A DNA stretch of 64,000 nucleotides from Phycisphaerales bacterium (GCA_016710275.1 JADJXS010000001.1:310001-374000), one strand, 5' to 3'; positions 45,923 through 54,446 are shown, counted from the first letter of the stretch. A program made the numbers and translations. Notes: generated by a model from the sequence alone, not told the origin.

Positions 45923-46855
45923 TCAGCCGATGAGCGAGTCCGCCCCAAAGGCCCTGGCGATGCGATCGAAGTCCTCGATGCTCTTGTAAGACACGATGAC
46001 GCGGCCGGAGTTCTTTCCCTTCCCCGTAATTACCTGAACCGGCAGCCCGATGCCGCGGCTCAACTGGTCGGCCACGCTCTCCATGTGCCGAACAGCGCCG
46101 GTCGGCGTGCGCGCGGGCGATGGTTCGGAGCTGGACTCGCGGCACATTGCTTCGACCTGGCGGACGGAGAGGCTTCGCCTCGCAGTCATTTTCGCGATGG
46201 CAAGCTGGCGCTCCGGATCAGACAGCCCCGCAATTGCTCGGGCGTGGCCCATGCTGATCTGCTGCCCCGAGATCATTGTTCGTACTTCCTGCGGCAACTT
46301 CAGGAGACGCAGATAGTTGATGATGCTCGTGCGACTCTCGGAGAGCCGAACCGCGAGCTGTTCCGTGGTCCCGCCGTACTGGTCAAGATACCGCTGATAA
46401 CCCTCGGCGCGCTCCAACGGACCAAGATCCTGGCGCTGAAGGTTCTCGATCAGGGCGATCTCAAGCGACTGCGGGTCGGACATCTCGCGGATGGTGGCGG
46501 GGATCGTCCTCAATCCGGCGCGCTGACTGGCGCGCCAGCGGCGTTCGCCGGCGACCAGCTCGAATCGACCCTCCGGCAGGGGGCGAACCACAATCGGCTG
46601 AAGGACGCCGTTGATGCGGATTGAGTTTGACAGCTCGGCGAGCGCCGAATCGTCAAACTCCCGCCGCGGCTGGTTGGGGTTTGGGCGGATGGCGTCGATC
46701 GGGATCTGTGAGACAGCCGAGGCGGGGGCCGGTTGAGTAGCCGTCGATATCTTCTTTGCCGGGATCAGGGCGCCAAGCCCACGGCCGAGGCGACCAACAG
46801 GGCTGGTGCTGGCCGTCGGCTCCTGTTTCCTTGTTTCCACGTGAAACACTCCCAT
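45923..46855 (-). CDS. parB: Chromosome partitioning protein ParB
   Basis: A 310-residue centromere-binding CTPase. RLGRGLGALIPAKK is the N-terminal ParA-interacting type start. The ParB/Srx fold holds IDAIRPNPNQPRREFDDSAL, GVLQPIVVRP, LVAGERRWRASQRAGL (the CTP-binding GERRxRA box) and ALIENLQRQDLGPLERAEGY. The HTH is TTEQLAVRLSESRTSIINYL. The C terminus (VIVSYKSIEDFDRIARAFGA) is the dimer domain. The first codons contain a parS-like site. No parA is next to it: an SNase-like gene lies upstream. ParB plus dnaN/gyrB/mnmG nearby suggests the origin region. Confidence 0.95.
   Translation of the reverse strand: MGVFHVETRKQEPTASTSPVGRLGRGLGALIPAKKISTATQPAPASAVSQIPIDAIRPNPNQPRREFDDSALAELSNSIRINGVLQPIVVRPLPEGRFELVAGERRWRASQRAGLRTIPATIREMSDPQSLEIALIENLQRQDLGPLERAEGYQRYLDQYGGTTEQLAVRLSESRTSIINYLRLLKLPQEVRTMISGQQISMGHARAIAGLSDPERQLAIAKMTARRSLSVRQVEAMCRESSSEPSPARTPTGAVRHMESVADQLSRGIGLPVQVITGKGKNSGRVIVSYKSIEDFDRIARAFGADSLIG
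46832..46848. promoter_or_regulatory. parS-like ParB-binding site inside parB
   Basis: TGTTTCCACGTGAAACA on the plus strand. The consensus parS is TGTTTCACGTGAAACA; this copy keeps the whole CACGTGAAACA arm, and on the minus strand the whole TGTTTCACGTG arm, with one extra base. It encodes FHVET at the start of ParB. Placement of parS within or near parB is common. Confidence 0.75.
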
Positions 46856-46861
46856 CCCCCC

Positions 46862-47542
46862 CTACTTGGGCGGGTCACACGAATTGCATGGCGTCAAGCC
46901 GCGCTTCTTCGCCTCTTTCAGCGAAATCGCCTTCTTGCTCTTCTTCAGGTGCTCGCAATCCACTTTGTGGTAGCGCTGCCCGGTGCGGGTCGAGTAAACA
47001 ACAGTCTCGCCCGGAGCAATTGGCGCATCATCGGCTTCGGCCGCCATCCCGACAGCCGGCACTGCATCCGCGAACAGACCCTTCTTAAGCCGCTGTGACC
47101 GCTCTGCATAGCTTCGGAACAGCGTCAGGTGCGTGTGTTTGTCGGATGATGGTGCTCCATATCCGGCGCGGATGATCTCCACGTTTGCGAACAGGCCGTC
47201 CGGGCCGCGGAAGCAATACGCGCTCCGCTCCGGCGTGTCCTTGTCCTCGATGAACTCCAAGTGGACCATCTCGCCGACGAGTAGGTTGGCTGTGAACTGC
47301 TGACAGCTCGCTGCGGCTTGGGGGGAGGGATCGACCAGGCCGGCCAGGCGCACCCGTCCCTGCTTTCCATTACGAGAGACAACCAACGTCACTGGGTCGT
47401 CCGTGCGGACGACCTCGTACGCTGACTTCGCATCGAACACGGCCGGAATGGCCGGACCGACCGCCGTACCGTCGCCGATCGCCGCGGCCGACAGAATCAG
47501 CAACGCCCCCGCACCAATCCACGCGACCAACCGAGCGTTCAT
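46862..47542 (-). CDS. Exported SNase-like protein with C-terminal Cys/His tail
   Basis: A 226-residue exported protein. The signal segment is VAWIGAGALLILSAAA. The middle part fits a staphylococcal-nuclease-like (TNase) fold: VTLVVSRNGKQGRVRLAGLV, SCQQFTANLLVGEMVHLEFI and LFANVEIIRAGYGA. The catalytic Arg/Glu/Arg set is only partly recognisable, so activity is uncertain. The C-terminal tail RYHKVDCEHLKKSKKAISL with TPCNSC is a small Cys/His-rich, probably metal-binding motif. ATG 47542 has GGGAG 6 nt upstream and starts the signal peptide. It lies 6 bp before parB on the same strand, so they may be co-transcribed. Confidence 0.78.
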   Translation of the reverse strand: MNARLVAWIGAGALLILSAAAIGDGTAVGPAIPAVFDAKSAYEVVRTDDPVTLVVSRNGKQGRVRLAGLVDPSPQAAASCQQFTANLLVGEMVHLEFIEDKDTPERSAYCFRGPDGLFANVEIIRAGYGAPSSDKHTHLTLFRSYAERSQRLKKGLFADAVPAVGMAAEADDAPIAPGETVVYSTRTGQRYHKVDCEHLKKSKKAISLKEAKKRGLTPCNSCDPPK

Positions 47543-47649
47543 CGCAAGCTCCCTTCGCTTGAGGTACATCCTGCGCAGCGGGAAGTGTAGCAAGCGGACG
47601 ATCGAACGCAACAAGAAACTCGTCGCAGAAATGGCGGCCGGCGCCGAGT

Positions 47650-48288
47650 TCAGGGGGCCAGGCGCCCAATGATCCAGCCGCCATCACGGCGATATCGAAT
47701 CCGATCATGCAATCTGTTCTCGCGACCCTGCCAGAACTCGAATGCCGTGGGGACGAGGCAGTATCCGCCCCACTCCGCCGGCCGCGGCACCGCGCCGCCG
47801 GCAAGGGATTCTACGCGCGCCACCACTGCACGTTCTAGAATTTCTCTTGATTCTATTGGATCGCTCTGCGGCGAGACGCTCGCGCCGATCTGTGAGTACC
47901 AGGGGCGCGATGCAAAGTACTCGTCCGACTCCGCGGCACTGACCCGCGCGACCGCGCCTTCCACGCGCACCTGTCGCTCCAGCTCCGACCACCAGAACAC
48001 CAGCGCCGCTCGCGGGTTCTGCTCCAGCTCGCGGCCCTTGCGGCTGCGGTAGTTCGTGAAAAAAGTCAGCCCGTCCGCCCCGAATCCCTTGAGCAGCACG
48101 ATCCGTGCCGATGGCGCGCCCTCCGCATCCGCCGTCGCGAGAGCCATCGCATTCGGCTCGCGAACCCCCGCCCGAACCGCCGCGTCATACCACTCCGCAA
48201 ACAGCACCAACGGATCCGCGGGCAGATCCCGCTCATTCAGGCCGCCCGATGAATACTCACGCCGCTCATCCCGGGGAGATCGCGTCAT
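47650..48288 (-). CDS. pdxH: Pyridoxamine 5'-phosphate oxidase
   Basis: A 212-residue FMN enzyme that oxidises pyridoxine or pyridoxamine 5'-phosphate to pyridoxal 5'-phosphate, the last step of vitamin B6 synthesis and salvage. It holds DPLVLFAEWYDAAV, MALATADAEGAPSARIVLLK, GLTFFTNYRSRKGRELEQNP, ALVFWWSELERQVRVEGAVA, ASRPWYSQIGASVSPQS and the C-terminal FEFWQGRENRLHDRIRYRR, all typical. The start ATG at 48288 is 69 bp from the divergent glcD start. Confidence 0.95.
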   Translation of the reverse strand: MTRSPRDERREYSSGGLNERDLPADPLVLFAEWYDAAVRAGVREPNAMALATADAEGAPSARIVLLKGFGADGLTFFTNYRSRKGRELEQNPRAALVFWWSELERQVRVEGAVARVSAAESDEYFASRPWYSQIGASVSPQSDPIESREILERAVVARVESLAGGAVPRPAEWGGYCLVPTAFEFWQGRENRLHDRIRYRRDGGWIIGRLAP

Positions 48289-48342
48289 ACGCTGATCTTA
48301 CCGCGGCCGCGGCCCACGCCCCCTGAGCCGTCGCCGGCGAAC

Positions 48343-48351
48343 GCTACAATC
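48343..48351 (+). promoter_or_regulatory. GCTACAATC box just before glcD (possible leaderless start)
   Basis: TACAAT at 48345-48350 ends 6 nt before the ATG at 48357, so RNA would begin at or one base from the start codon. The same nine bases precede two other genes in this window. No -35 match is evident. Confidence 0.4.
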
Positions 48352-48356
48352 GCAGC

Positions 48357-49784
48357 ATGATCCCGCCCGCCGTGATGAATGAGCTCCGGTCCATCGTGGG
48401 GCCGGAAGCGATGATTGAGTCCGCCGCCGCGCGCCGGGCGTACGAGTGCGACGCCTTCACCCTGGTGCGGCACAGTCCCGGGCTGGTCGTTCTTCCCGGC
48501 TGCACGGCCGAGGTCGCGGCGATCGTCCGATGCCTGAGCGGCCACGGAATCCCGTTTGTGCCGCGCGGCGCGGGCACCGGGCTGGCCGGTGGGTCGATCA
48601 CGCGTGCCGATGCCGTGCTGATCGGGCTGAATCGCATGCGGCGGATTCGGCGCATCGATCTTCGGAATCGGCTCGCGGAGGTTGAGGCCGGCGTTGCGAA
48701 CCTCGCGATGACCCGCGCCGTCGCCTCGGACGGGTTTCAGTTCGCGCCGGACCCCAGCTCGCAGCAGGCGTGCAGCATCGGCGGGAATTGTGCCACCAAT
48801 GCGGGCGGGCCGCACACGCTCAAGTGCGGCGTGACGGTCAACCACATCCTCGCGCTGGAGTTCGTCACATGCAGCGGCGAAGTCCGTCGCATCGGCTGCG
48901 AGCAGGGCGACGCGCCGGGTCTGGACCTGGTCGGCCTGATCGTCGGCAGTGAGGGCACATTCGGCATTGTCACGGCGGCGACCGTGCGCCTATCGCGGAA
49001 TCCGCCGGCGGTGCGAACGTTGCTGGCGGTCTTTGAGTCCATCGGGGATGCGACGCGGACCGTCAGCGACATCATCGCCCGCGGCATCACGCCGGCGGCG
49101 ATGGAGATGATGGACGCGGGGGTCATCGAGGCCGTTGAGGCGGCCTTTCAGATCGGACTGCCGCTCGACGCGGCGGCGGTGCTGATTATTGAAGTGGATG
49201 GTGTGGCCGCCGGCCTGGACGCGGAGGCCGAGCAGGCGACCGGGATCGCGCGGGCCAATGGCGCGCGAAGCGTTCGCGCGGCGGCCAATGAGGAGGAGCG
49301 GGCCGCGCTGTGGAAGTCGCGGAAGCGCGCGGCGGGGGCGCTGGGGAGGATCACGACCAGCTATTGCACGCAGGACGGGGTCGTGCCGCGCAGCGAACTG
49401 CCCGGGCTGATGGCGGACATCGCCGAGATCGCGGCACGGCACGCGCTGCGCGTGGCGAATCTCGTTCATGCCGGTGACGGGAACATCCACCCGATCCTGA
49501 TGTACGACGAGCGGGATGCGGAACAGACGCAGCGCGTGATTCGGGCCGGCGAGGAGATTCTGCAGGCCTGCATCCGGCGGGGGGGGACGATCACCGGCGA
49601 GCACGGGGTGGGGGTGGAGAAGATCGACCTGATGCCGATGCTGTTCTCGCCCGCGGATCTTCAGAGCATGTTGCGGCTGCGGGCGGCATTCAACCCGCGC
49701 GGGCTGTGCAACCCTCACAAGATCTTCCCGGACACGAAGGGGTGCTGGGAAATCTACAAGCCGGGGAAGCGCGCTGCGGTGTGA
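48357..49784 (+). CDS. glcD: FAD-linked oxidase, GlcD-type (glycolate/D-lactate dehydrogenase subunit)
   Basis: A 475-residue flavoprotein. The FAD-binding domain includes PGLVVLPGCTAEVAAIVRCL, GIPFVPRGAGTGLAGGSITR, FAPDPSSQQACSIGGNCATN and LDLVGLIVGSEGTFGIVTAA. The C-terminal domain has NLVHAGDGNIHPILMYDERD and TGEHGVGVEKIDLMP with its metal and substrate-binding histidines. The protein oxidises a 2-hydroxy acid. In GlcDEF systems it needs GlcE and GlcF, which are not seen here, so it may act alone as a D-lactate-type dehydrogenase. Divergent from pdxH. Confidence 0.92.
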   Translation: MIPPAVMNELRSIVGPEAMIESAAARRAYECDAFTLVRHSPGLVVLPGCTAEVAAIVRCLSGHGIPFVPRGAGTGLAGGSITRADAVLIGLNRMRRIRRIDLRNRLAEVEAGVANLAMTRAVASDGFQFAPDPSSQQACSIGGNCATNAGGPHTLKCGVTVNHILALEFVTCSGEVRRIGCEQGDAPGLDLVGLIVGSEGTFGIVTAATVRLSRNPPAVRTLLAVFESIGDATRTVSDIIARGITPAAMEMMDAGVIEAVEAAFQIGLPLDAAAVLIIEVDGVAAGLDAEAEQATGIARANGARSVRAAANEEERAALWKSRKRAAGALGRITTSYCTQDGVVPRSELPGLMADIAEIAARHALRVANLVHAGDGNIHPILMYDERDAEQTQRVIRAGEEILQACIRRGGTITGEHGVGVEKIDLMPMLFSPADLQSMLRLRAAFNPRGLCNPHKIFPDTKGCWEIYKPGKRAAV

Positions 49785-51085
49785 GTTTGTTGTGATTCTC
49801 TTTCTGGGGGGGTGCGGTGTGCGTCGGCATGCTCTTTGACCCCATCGCGCGCCCACCGCTCCGACGCTTTCTCACTCCGCGCTATCGGCGGTCTCTGCGC
49901 TCTCCGCGCCTCTGCGAGAACTCTTGTCGGGTGGCATGCTTTCGCTGTACTCAGCGTAAGCATGCAGCGCGTCGTGGCACCGCCCTTCCGGGCGGTGCAG
50001 TGCATCGGGCGGAAGCCCGATGCCACATGCCGGGTGCGATGCCATGTGCTGGGTGCCATGCCGACGGCTTTGCGTCGGCATGCTTATTGACCCAGCCGCG
50101 GGCGCCCAGTACTTCCACACTCTGGCTCTCTGCGCTCTCTGCGCCTCTGCGAGAACTCTTGCTAAATCGACGAGGGAGCGTTCGCGGCGGCTGCCCCGCG
50201 GGCGGCATCAGTCCGCGACGGAGAAGACTTGTGTGGCGTGGCGCGAAATCACGGAATATTTCTGGGAGAAACGTATGAATTCTCGCAGTTTGAGGCCTCA
50301 CACTCGGCGACGCAGGCCTCAAACTGGCAGAATGAGGCCGCACTTTGCCAGAGAACGGGCACGGTCCGCGAGAGTCTGGTCGCGTTCTGGTGCAGTGCGG
50401 GCCTTTTCCGTCGCACACCGGGCAGAATCCGCGCGGAATTCGCGGCGGCGCTGAGCCGGCGACGGGCATGACAGGTGGCGCGTGAATGCGGTTTCTCGCA
50501 GAGAGCACAGAGAGCGCAGAGAGTGCATGGGTAGGGTGTGTTCGGGCCGGCGTCGGGCGAGCGCGTAGGGTGTGTTCGGGCCGGCGTGGGGCGATTCGCA
50601 TTGTAAAGCGCCGCGCGACCGGCCCGAACGCACCATCGTGGACTGCAACGCCCTCTTCGATCGCGGCGGCCGCGCCCACGGCCGCGGATGGTGCGTTCGG
50701 ACCGCACGAACCGCCTCGCGGGCAGGGCGCCCACCGGCCGCGGCCCGAACACACCCTACCCCTCGCATGCTTACGCTGAGTACAGCGAAAGCATGCCACC
50801 CTCGGATTGCCACCCTCGGATCGCCAAGACTTGCCGACGCAAAACCGTCGGCATGGCACGTGGCATCGGGCTTCCGCCCGATGCGCTGCACCGCCCGGAA
50901 GGGCGGTGCCACGACGCGCTGCATGCTTACGCTGAGTACAGCGAAAGCATGCCACCCAACGCGCAACGGGCGAAGAGCATGCTTACGCGGAGTACCGCGA
51001 AAGCATGCCACCGGGCATGTCACCGAGCATGCCACCCTCGGATCGCCAAGACATGCCGACGCAAAGCCGTCGGCATAGCACCCGG
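49785..51085. repeat. 1.3-kb intergenic repeat field, two mirror arrays
   Basis: Left half, forward: C 49934-49965, A 49973-50030, B 50058-50082. Right half, reverse: C 50766-50797, B 50833-50857, A 50861-50914, C 50924-50955, C 50979-51010, B 51052-51078. Family D units lie at about 50531-50640 and 50688-50760. A CTCTGCGCCTCTGCGAGAACTC sequence occurs at about 49893-49925 and 50121-50160 and inverted at 50493-50524. The field is between convergent glcD (+) and the YchF-type gene (-). The middle part (50160-50480) holds only an unsupported short frame with GTTTGAGGCCTCA-like repeats. Confidence 0.93.
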
Positions 51086-51096
51086 CGCGGCTCTTT

Positions 51097-51155
51097 GGGG
51101 GGGGGGGGCGGGGGGGGAAGCGCGATTCTTTGGGGGGGGCGGGGCGGGGGTAGGG
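51097..51155 (+). repeat. Poly-G tracts
   Basis: Runs of G12, G8, G8, G4, G5 and G3 separated mostly by single C bases, in a duplicated CTTTGGGG... context. They lie directly behind the stop of the YchF-type gene. Such tracts can form quadruplexes on the plus strand and are also prone to sequencing error in length. Confidence 0.8.
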
Positions 51156-52217
51156 TTAGCCGCTGTGCTTGAAGAGGATCACGTCGCCGTCGGCGACGAC
51201 ATAGCCCTTCGGCTCCAGCCGCACCTTGTTCCGCGCCTTGGCCTCGCGCATCGATCCCGCTTCGTGCAGGTCGTCGAAGGAGACGGTTTCGGCCTTGATG
51301 AAGCCGCGGGCGAGGTCGGTGTGAATCTTCCCGGCCGCCTCGACCGCGGTGAAGCCGCGGGGGATCGGCCACGCGCGGACTTCCTCCGGCCCGGCCGTGA
51401 GGAAGTTGATCATGTTCAGGCCGTCGAAGCAGGCGCGGATCATGCGGTCGCGGGCCAGCGCCTGAATGCCGTAACCGGCCATGAACTCGGGGCGATCGGC
51501 GGGGTCCACCTGCATGATCTCGGCCTCGATCGCGGCGCAGATGGCAAAGGTGCCCACCGCGTGGTCCGGGCGAAAGGGCGGCTCGCCGCCGATTTTTGAC
51601 TCGCTCACGTTGAAGAGCACGACCTGCGGCTTCTGCGTCAGAAAGCCGAAGCTGCGGACCATCTTTTCCTGTTCGCCGGGCTGCACCACGGTGCTGAGCG
51701 GCTTTTCGCTTTCGAGCGCGTCCTTGCAGGTCTGGAGCAGCTCCATTTCGCGGCGCTGCTCTTCGCGCTTTTCGCTGGGTTTCTTGAGCGCTGCTTCCAG
51801 CTTTTCGATGCGGTTGGAGCAGATCGCGAGGTCGGCCAGCAGTGTTTCATCGCGGAGCAGACGGAAATCACGCTCCGGGTTCACGCTGCCGCCGTGAGCG
51901 GGAACGGAGTCGTTCTCGAAGGCGCGCAGCACAATCAGCAACAGGTCGGCCTGGCGGAGCGTCGGCAGGTGTTTTTCCATCCCGGCGTGCTCGCTTTCGC
52001 CTTCGCGCGCGCCCGGGAGATCGACGAAGTCCATCGTGGCTTCGGTGCGCTTCTTCGGGGTGTAGGCCTTTTCGAGCCAGTCGAGGCGCGGTTCGGGGAT
52101 GCGAACGGCCGCGAGCTGTTCGTCGCCGGGGCGCTGATGGTCGCGCCCCAGCCCGGTGATGGCGGAGAAAACGGTGCTTTTGCCCGACAGTGGAAAGCCG
52201 ACGATCCCGACCCGCAT
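51156..52217 (-). CDS. ychF: YchF/OLA1-type GTP/ATP-binding protein
   Basis: A 353-residue TRAFAC NTPase. The P-loop is GIVGFPLSGKST (residues 4-15), where most YchF proteins read GLPNVGKST. The switch region has VDLPGAREGESEHAGMEKHL. After the G domain a coiled-coil arm (KLEAALKKPSEKREEQRREM) and the VVLFNVSESK strand follow. The C-terminal TGS domain holds LNMINFLTAGPEEVRAWPIP, TAVEAAGKIHTDLARGFIKA and YVVADGDVILFKHSG, typical for YchF. The family binds ribosomes and responds to stress; its exact task is unsettled. ATG 52217 starts at the first strand. Confidence 0.88.
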   Translation of the reverse strand: MRVGIVGFPLSGKSTVFSAITGLGRDHQRPGDEQLAAVRIPEPRLDWLEKAYTPKKRTEATMDFVDLPGAREGESEHAGMEKHLPTLRQADLLLIVLRAFENDSVPAHGGSVNPERDFRLLRDETLLADLAICSNRIEKLEAALKKPSEKREEQRREMELLQTCKDALESEKPLSTVVQPGEQEKMVRSFGFLTQKPQVVLFNVSESKIGGEPPFRPDHAVGTFAICAAIEAEIMQVDPADRPEFMAGYGIQALARDRMIRACFDGLNMINFLTAGPEEVRAWPIPRGFTAVEAAGKIHTDLARGFIKAETVSFDDLHEAGSMREAKARNKVRLEPKGYVVADGDVILFKHSG

Positions 52218-52462
52218 GGATTCACCTGCCTGGACGTGGGGGGCGCAAGGTTGGCCGAACCCGATCCGCCGGACCGACCGGGGCATCCCGACCCGCCCGG
52301 CCACGGCGGACACTTGCCGCGGCCGCCGATGATAATAGCGGTGATGCAGACTGCCCGACAGCGGGCCGCCGGAGCCGCGCGTTGCGAAACGGCGCGCCCG
52401 CGAGCAGAATGCGCCGGTACGCGCCGGTTTTCCCGCCGCGCGGGTCCGGCCGCGGAGAATTC

Positions 52463-52999
52463 ATGATGCGACGTCGATGGTCCATGGTGCTGCCGGCGCT
52501 GATCGCGGCGGCGTGGGGCTGCGGGCTGGAGTTTCCGCCGGACGCGGTCGGTGTGAACATCACCGAGGTGAACCGCATCCGGGCGGACACGAGCCTTTCG
52601 ACCCAGGAGCGCCGCGAGCAGTTGCGCGAGCTGGGCCTTTCGGATTCGACGATCAACGGCCTGCTGCGCAATGAGCGCACCGGCAACCAGTTCGGCGGGA
52701 CGCTGCGCAGCGCTTATGACAAGGTGAAGGGCGGGTTGTTCACGCAACTCACGCCCGACGAGATTCAATTCTTCGGCGACGCGGCGCGGACGGCGGGCGG
52801 GCCGAACTTCACGCTGACCGATCCGCAGGCGCAGGCGATCTCGACGTTTGTGCGCTCGCAGGGGCTGAACACGTCGGACGACGTGGCCGCTTTTCTGGGG
52901 GATCCGAACAACGTGGTGCCCGACACCGTCCCCGCGGGCGTGATGCAGCAGTTGTTCGTGGACTTCGATGAGGACGAGGTGCTTGACCAGATTCCGTGA
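52463..52999 (+). CDS. Lipoprotein of unknown function
   Basis: A 178-residue exported lipoprotein. The signal MMRRRWSMVLPALIAAAWGC ends in a lipobox with Cys at residue 20. The mature part is helical and acidic (VNRIRADTSLSTQERREQLR, LTPDEIQFFGDAARTAGG, MQQLFVDFDEDEVLDQIP). No family is recognised. ATG 52463 (or 52466) fits the signal. A second small lipoprotein gene follows 75 bp later on the same strand, so they may be co-transcribed. Confidence 0.72.
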   Translation: MMRRRWSMVLPALIAAAWGCGLEFPPDAVGVNITEVNRIRADTSLSTQERREQLRELGLSDSTINGLLRNERTGNQFGGTLRSAYDKVKGGLFTQLTPDEIQFFGDAARTAGGPNFTLTDPQAQAISTFVRSQGLNTSDDVAAFLGDPNNVVPDTVPAGVMQQLFVDFDEDEVLDQIP

Positions 53000-53074
53000 C
53001 GAATCCGTGCCGCGCCGCCCGGTGCTGTGAGCGCCGGACGCCCGCGCGCGGCATGTTTCGATTGGAGAACGTTC

Positions 53075-53464
53075 ATGCGGCGAATGATCAAGACGGCGAC
53101 GGCGGCGGCGGTTTCCCTGGGCCTGGCGGCGACGATGGGCGGCTGTCCGAGCGACTGCGCCAGCGGCGACCCGGCGGCGCTGGTCGGCCTGGCGCAGAAG
53201 ATCGCCGATTGCAGGATGCTGGAAATCACGGCCTGCGAGATTCAACTGGCGTCGAAGATCGCGAACGAGGCCAGCGAGGAGATCGACACGGAGTTGACCG
53301 CGGAGGAGGCGGCGGCGGCGGTCGATTTCCTGAAGCTCAACAACGTCAAGTGCATCGAGGAGCTTGAAGCGCTTTTCGAGTGCGCCCAGGTTGATCCGAA
53401 TTGTGCCCAGATTCCGGAGAGCCTGCAGACGCTGATCGACGAGCGCGACAAGTCTACGCAGTAA
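53075..53464 (+). CDS. Small Cys-rich lipoprotein
   Basis: A 129-residue exported lipoprotein. The signal MIKTATAAAVSLGLAATMGG leads to the lipobox with Cys near residue 24 (GGCPSDC). The mature part is helical with six further cysteines (AQKIADCRMLEITACEIQLA, NNVKCIEELEALFECAQVDP). No family is known to me. It overlaps the end of the convergent 330-residue gene by 11 bp. Confidence 0.7.
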   Translation: MRRMIKTATAAAVSLGLAATMGGCPSDCASGDPAALVGLAQKIADCRMLEITACEIQLASKIANEASEEIDTELTAEEAAAAVDFLKLNNVKCIEELEALFECAQVDPNCAQIPESLQTLIDERDKSTQ

Positions 53465-54446
53465 GGGCCGGCGCGACGCGGGCTGACAGCATCGTCGTCA
53501 GCCGCGCTTCGATCTGCGACGCCGTGTAAAGCATCTGGCCGCAGCGGCTGCGCTCGACCGGACGGGCGGCGCTGCGGGCGATGGTCTCGGCATTCATCAG
53601 CGGCATGAGCAGGTCCGCCACGCGCTCGGCGTCGGCGGACCAGTCCTGCGCCAGCGCGAGGTCGCTGCGGCCCAGGTGCGCGCCCAGTGCGCGCAGCCAG
53701 CGCGCCTGCCCGCGGCGGGCGTGCACCAGTGCCTGAACCGCCGCAGCGGCGCATGCGCCGCCGTCGTGACAGGCGGGGCACGGGCGGCCGCTCTCGATTC
53801 CCGCGATCAGCACGCGATAGGCGGCCTGTGTTCCGCAGATGCCGTGACGCGCCTCGATGCGCGACGATGCGAATGCGCAGGCGGCTGCGGCGCTGCAGGC
53901 CAGCAGGTCGGCCGCCGGCGGCACGGGGGGCGCTTCGCGCGATTCGATGACGTAGACCTGGTGGGCGGGGCCGATCAGCGGCACGATCGCCGCGCCGGCG
54001 GCCGGAACATGGCCGTGGGGCACGCCGTTGCACAGCTCGAACAGGATGCCCCACTCGCGCGGCGCGGCGCTCGCCTCGAACCCGCCCCAGCAGATCACCG
54101 GCTGGTCGGCGGCCAATGCCCGGCGGATCAGGGGCAGGTAGCTGTCGGCGAAATGGGCGGGGTATTCGGCGGAGTCGGACAGGCCGACGGCGGCGTCCGG
54201 CGGGTGCAGGTCGCGGAGGCGCAGGCCGAGCAGTGCGGCGGCGGGATGGATCGCGGCGTCGCGGGCCGCGAAGGACCAGTGCCGGGCGCAGCCGGAGCGA
54301 TCGGCGGTGAAGGCTGCGCCCAGGCCGAGCAGGGCGGTCACGTCGTCAATGGTCATTGGGGCGGCGGAGGGCGGCTGGGCAGCGCGCAGCGCTGCTGCGA
54401 GCGAGTCGCGGCCGTCGAGATTTTTCGTCCAGACAATGGGGTGCAT
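53454..54446 (-). CDS. Unrecognised Cys/Ala-rich cytoplasmic protein
   Basis: A 330-residue protein without signal peptide. It begins MHPIVWTKNLDGRDSLAAAL, then DVTALLGLGAAFTADRSGCA, PVICWGGFEASAAPREWGIL and HQVYVIESREAPPVPPA. These blocks recall the papain-like or BtrH_N/C39-like fold of small-molecule handling proteins (Cys early, a W-G pair, a GxxH-like strand), but I cannot confirm it. The C-terminal half holds ten cysteines or histidines (ACHDGGACAAAAVQALVHAR). No neighbour suggests a pathway. The stop overlaps the convergent lipoprotein gene. Confidence 0.65.
   Translation of the reverse strand: MHPIVWTKNLDGRDSLAAALRAAQPPSAAPMTIDDVTALLGLGAAFTADRSGCARHWSFAARDAAIHPAAALLGLRLRDLHPPDAAVGLSDSAEYPAHFADSYLPLIRRALAADQPVICWGGFEASAAPREWGILFELCNGVPHGHVPAAGAAIVPLIGPAHQVYVIESREAPPVPPAADLLACSAAAACAFASSRIEARHGICGTQAAYRVLIAGIESGRPCPACHDGGACAAAAVQALVHARRGQARWLRALGAHLGRSDLALAQDWSADAERVADLLMPLMNAETIARSAARPVERSRCGQMLYTASQIEARLTTMLSARVAPALTA

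Noticed and set aside
50229..50471. An 80-codon frame within the large repeat field
   Set aside because: It runs through repeated GAGGCCTCA-like segments; it has no ribosome binding site and no protein-like composition.
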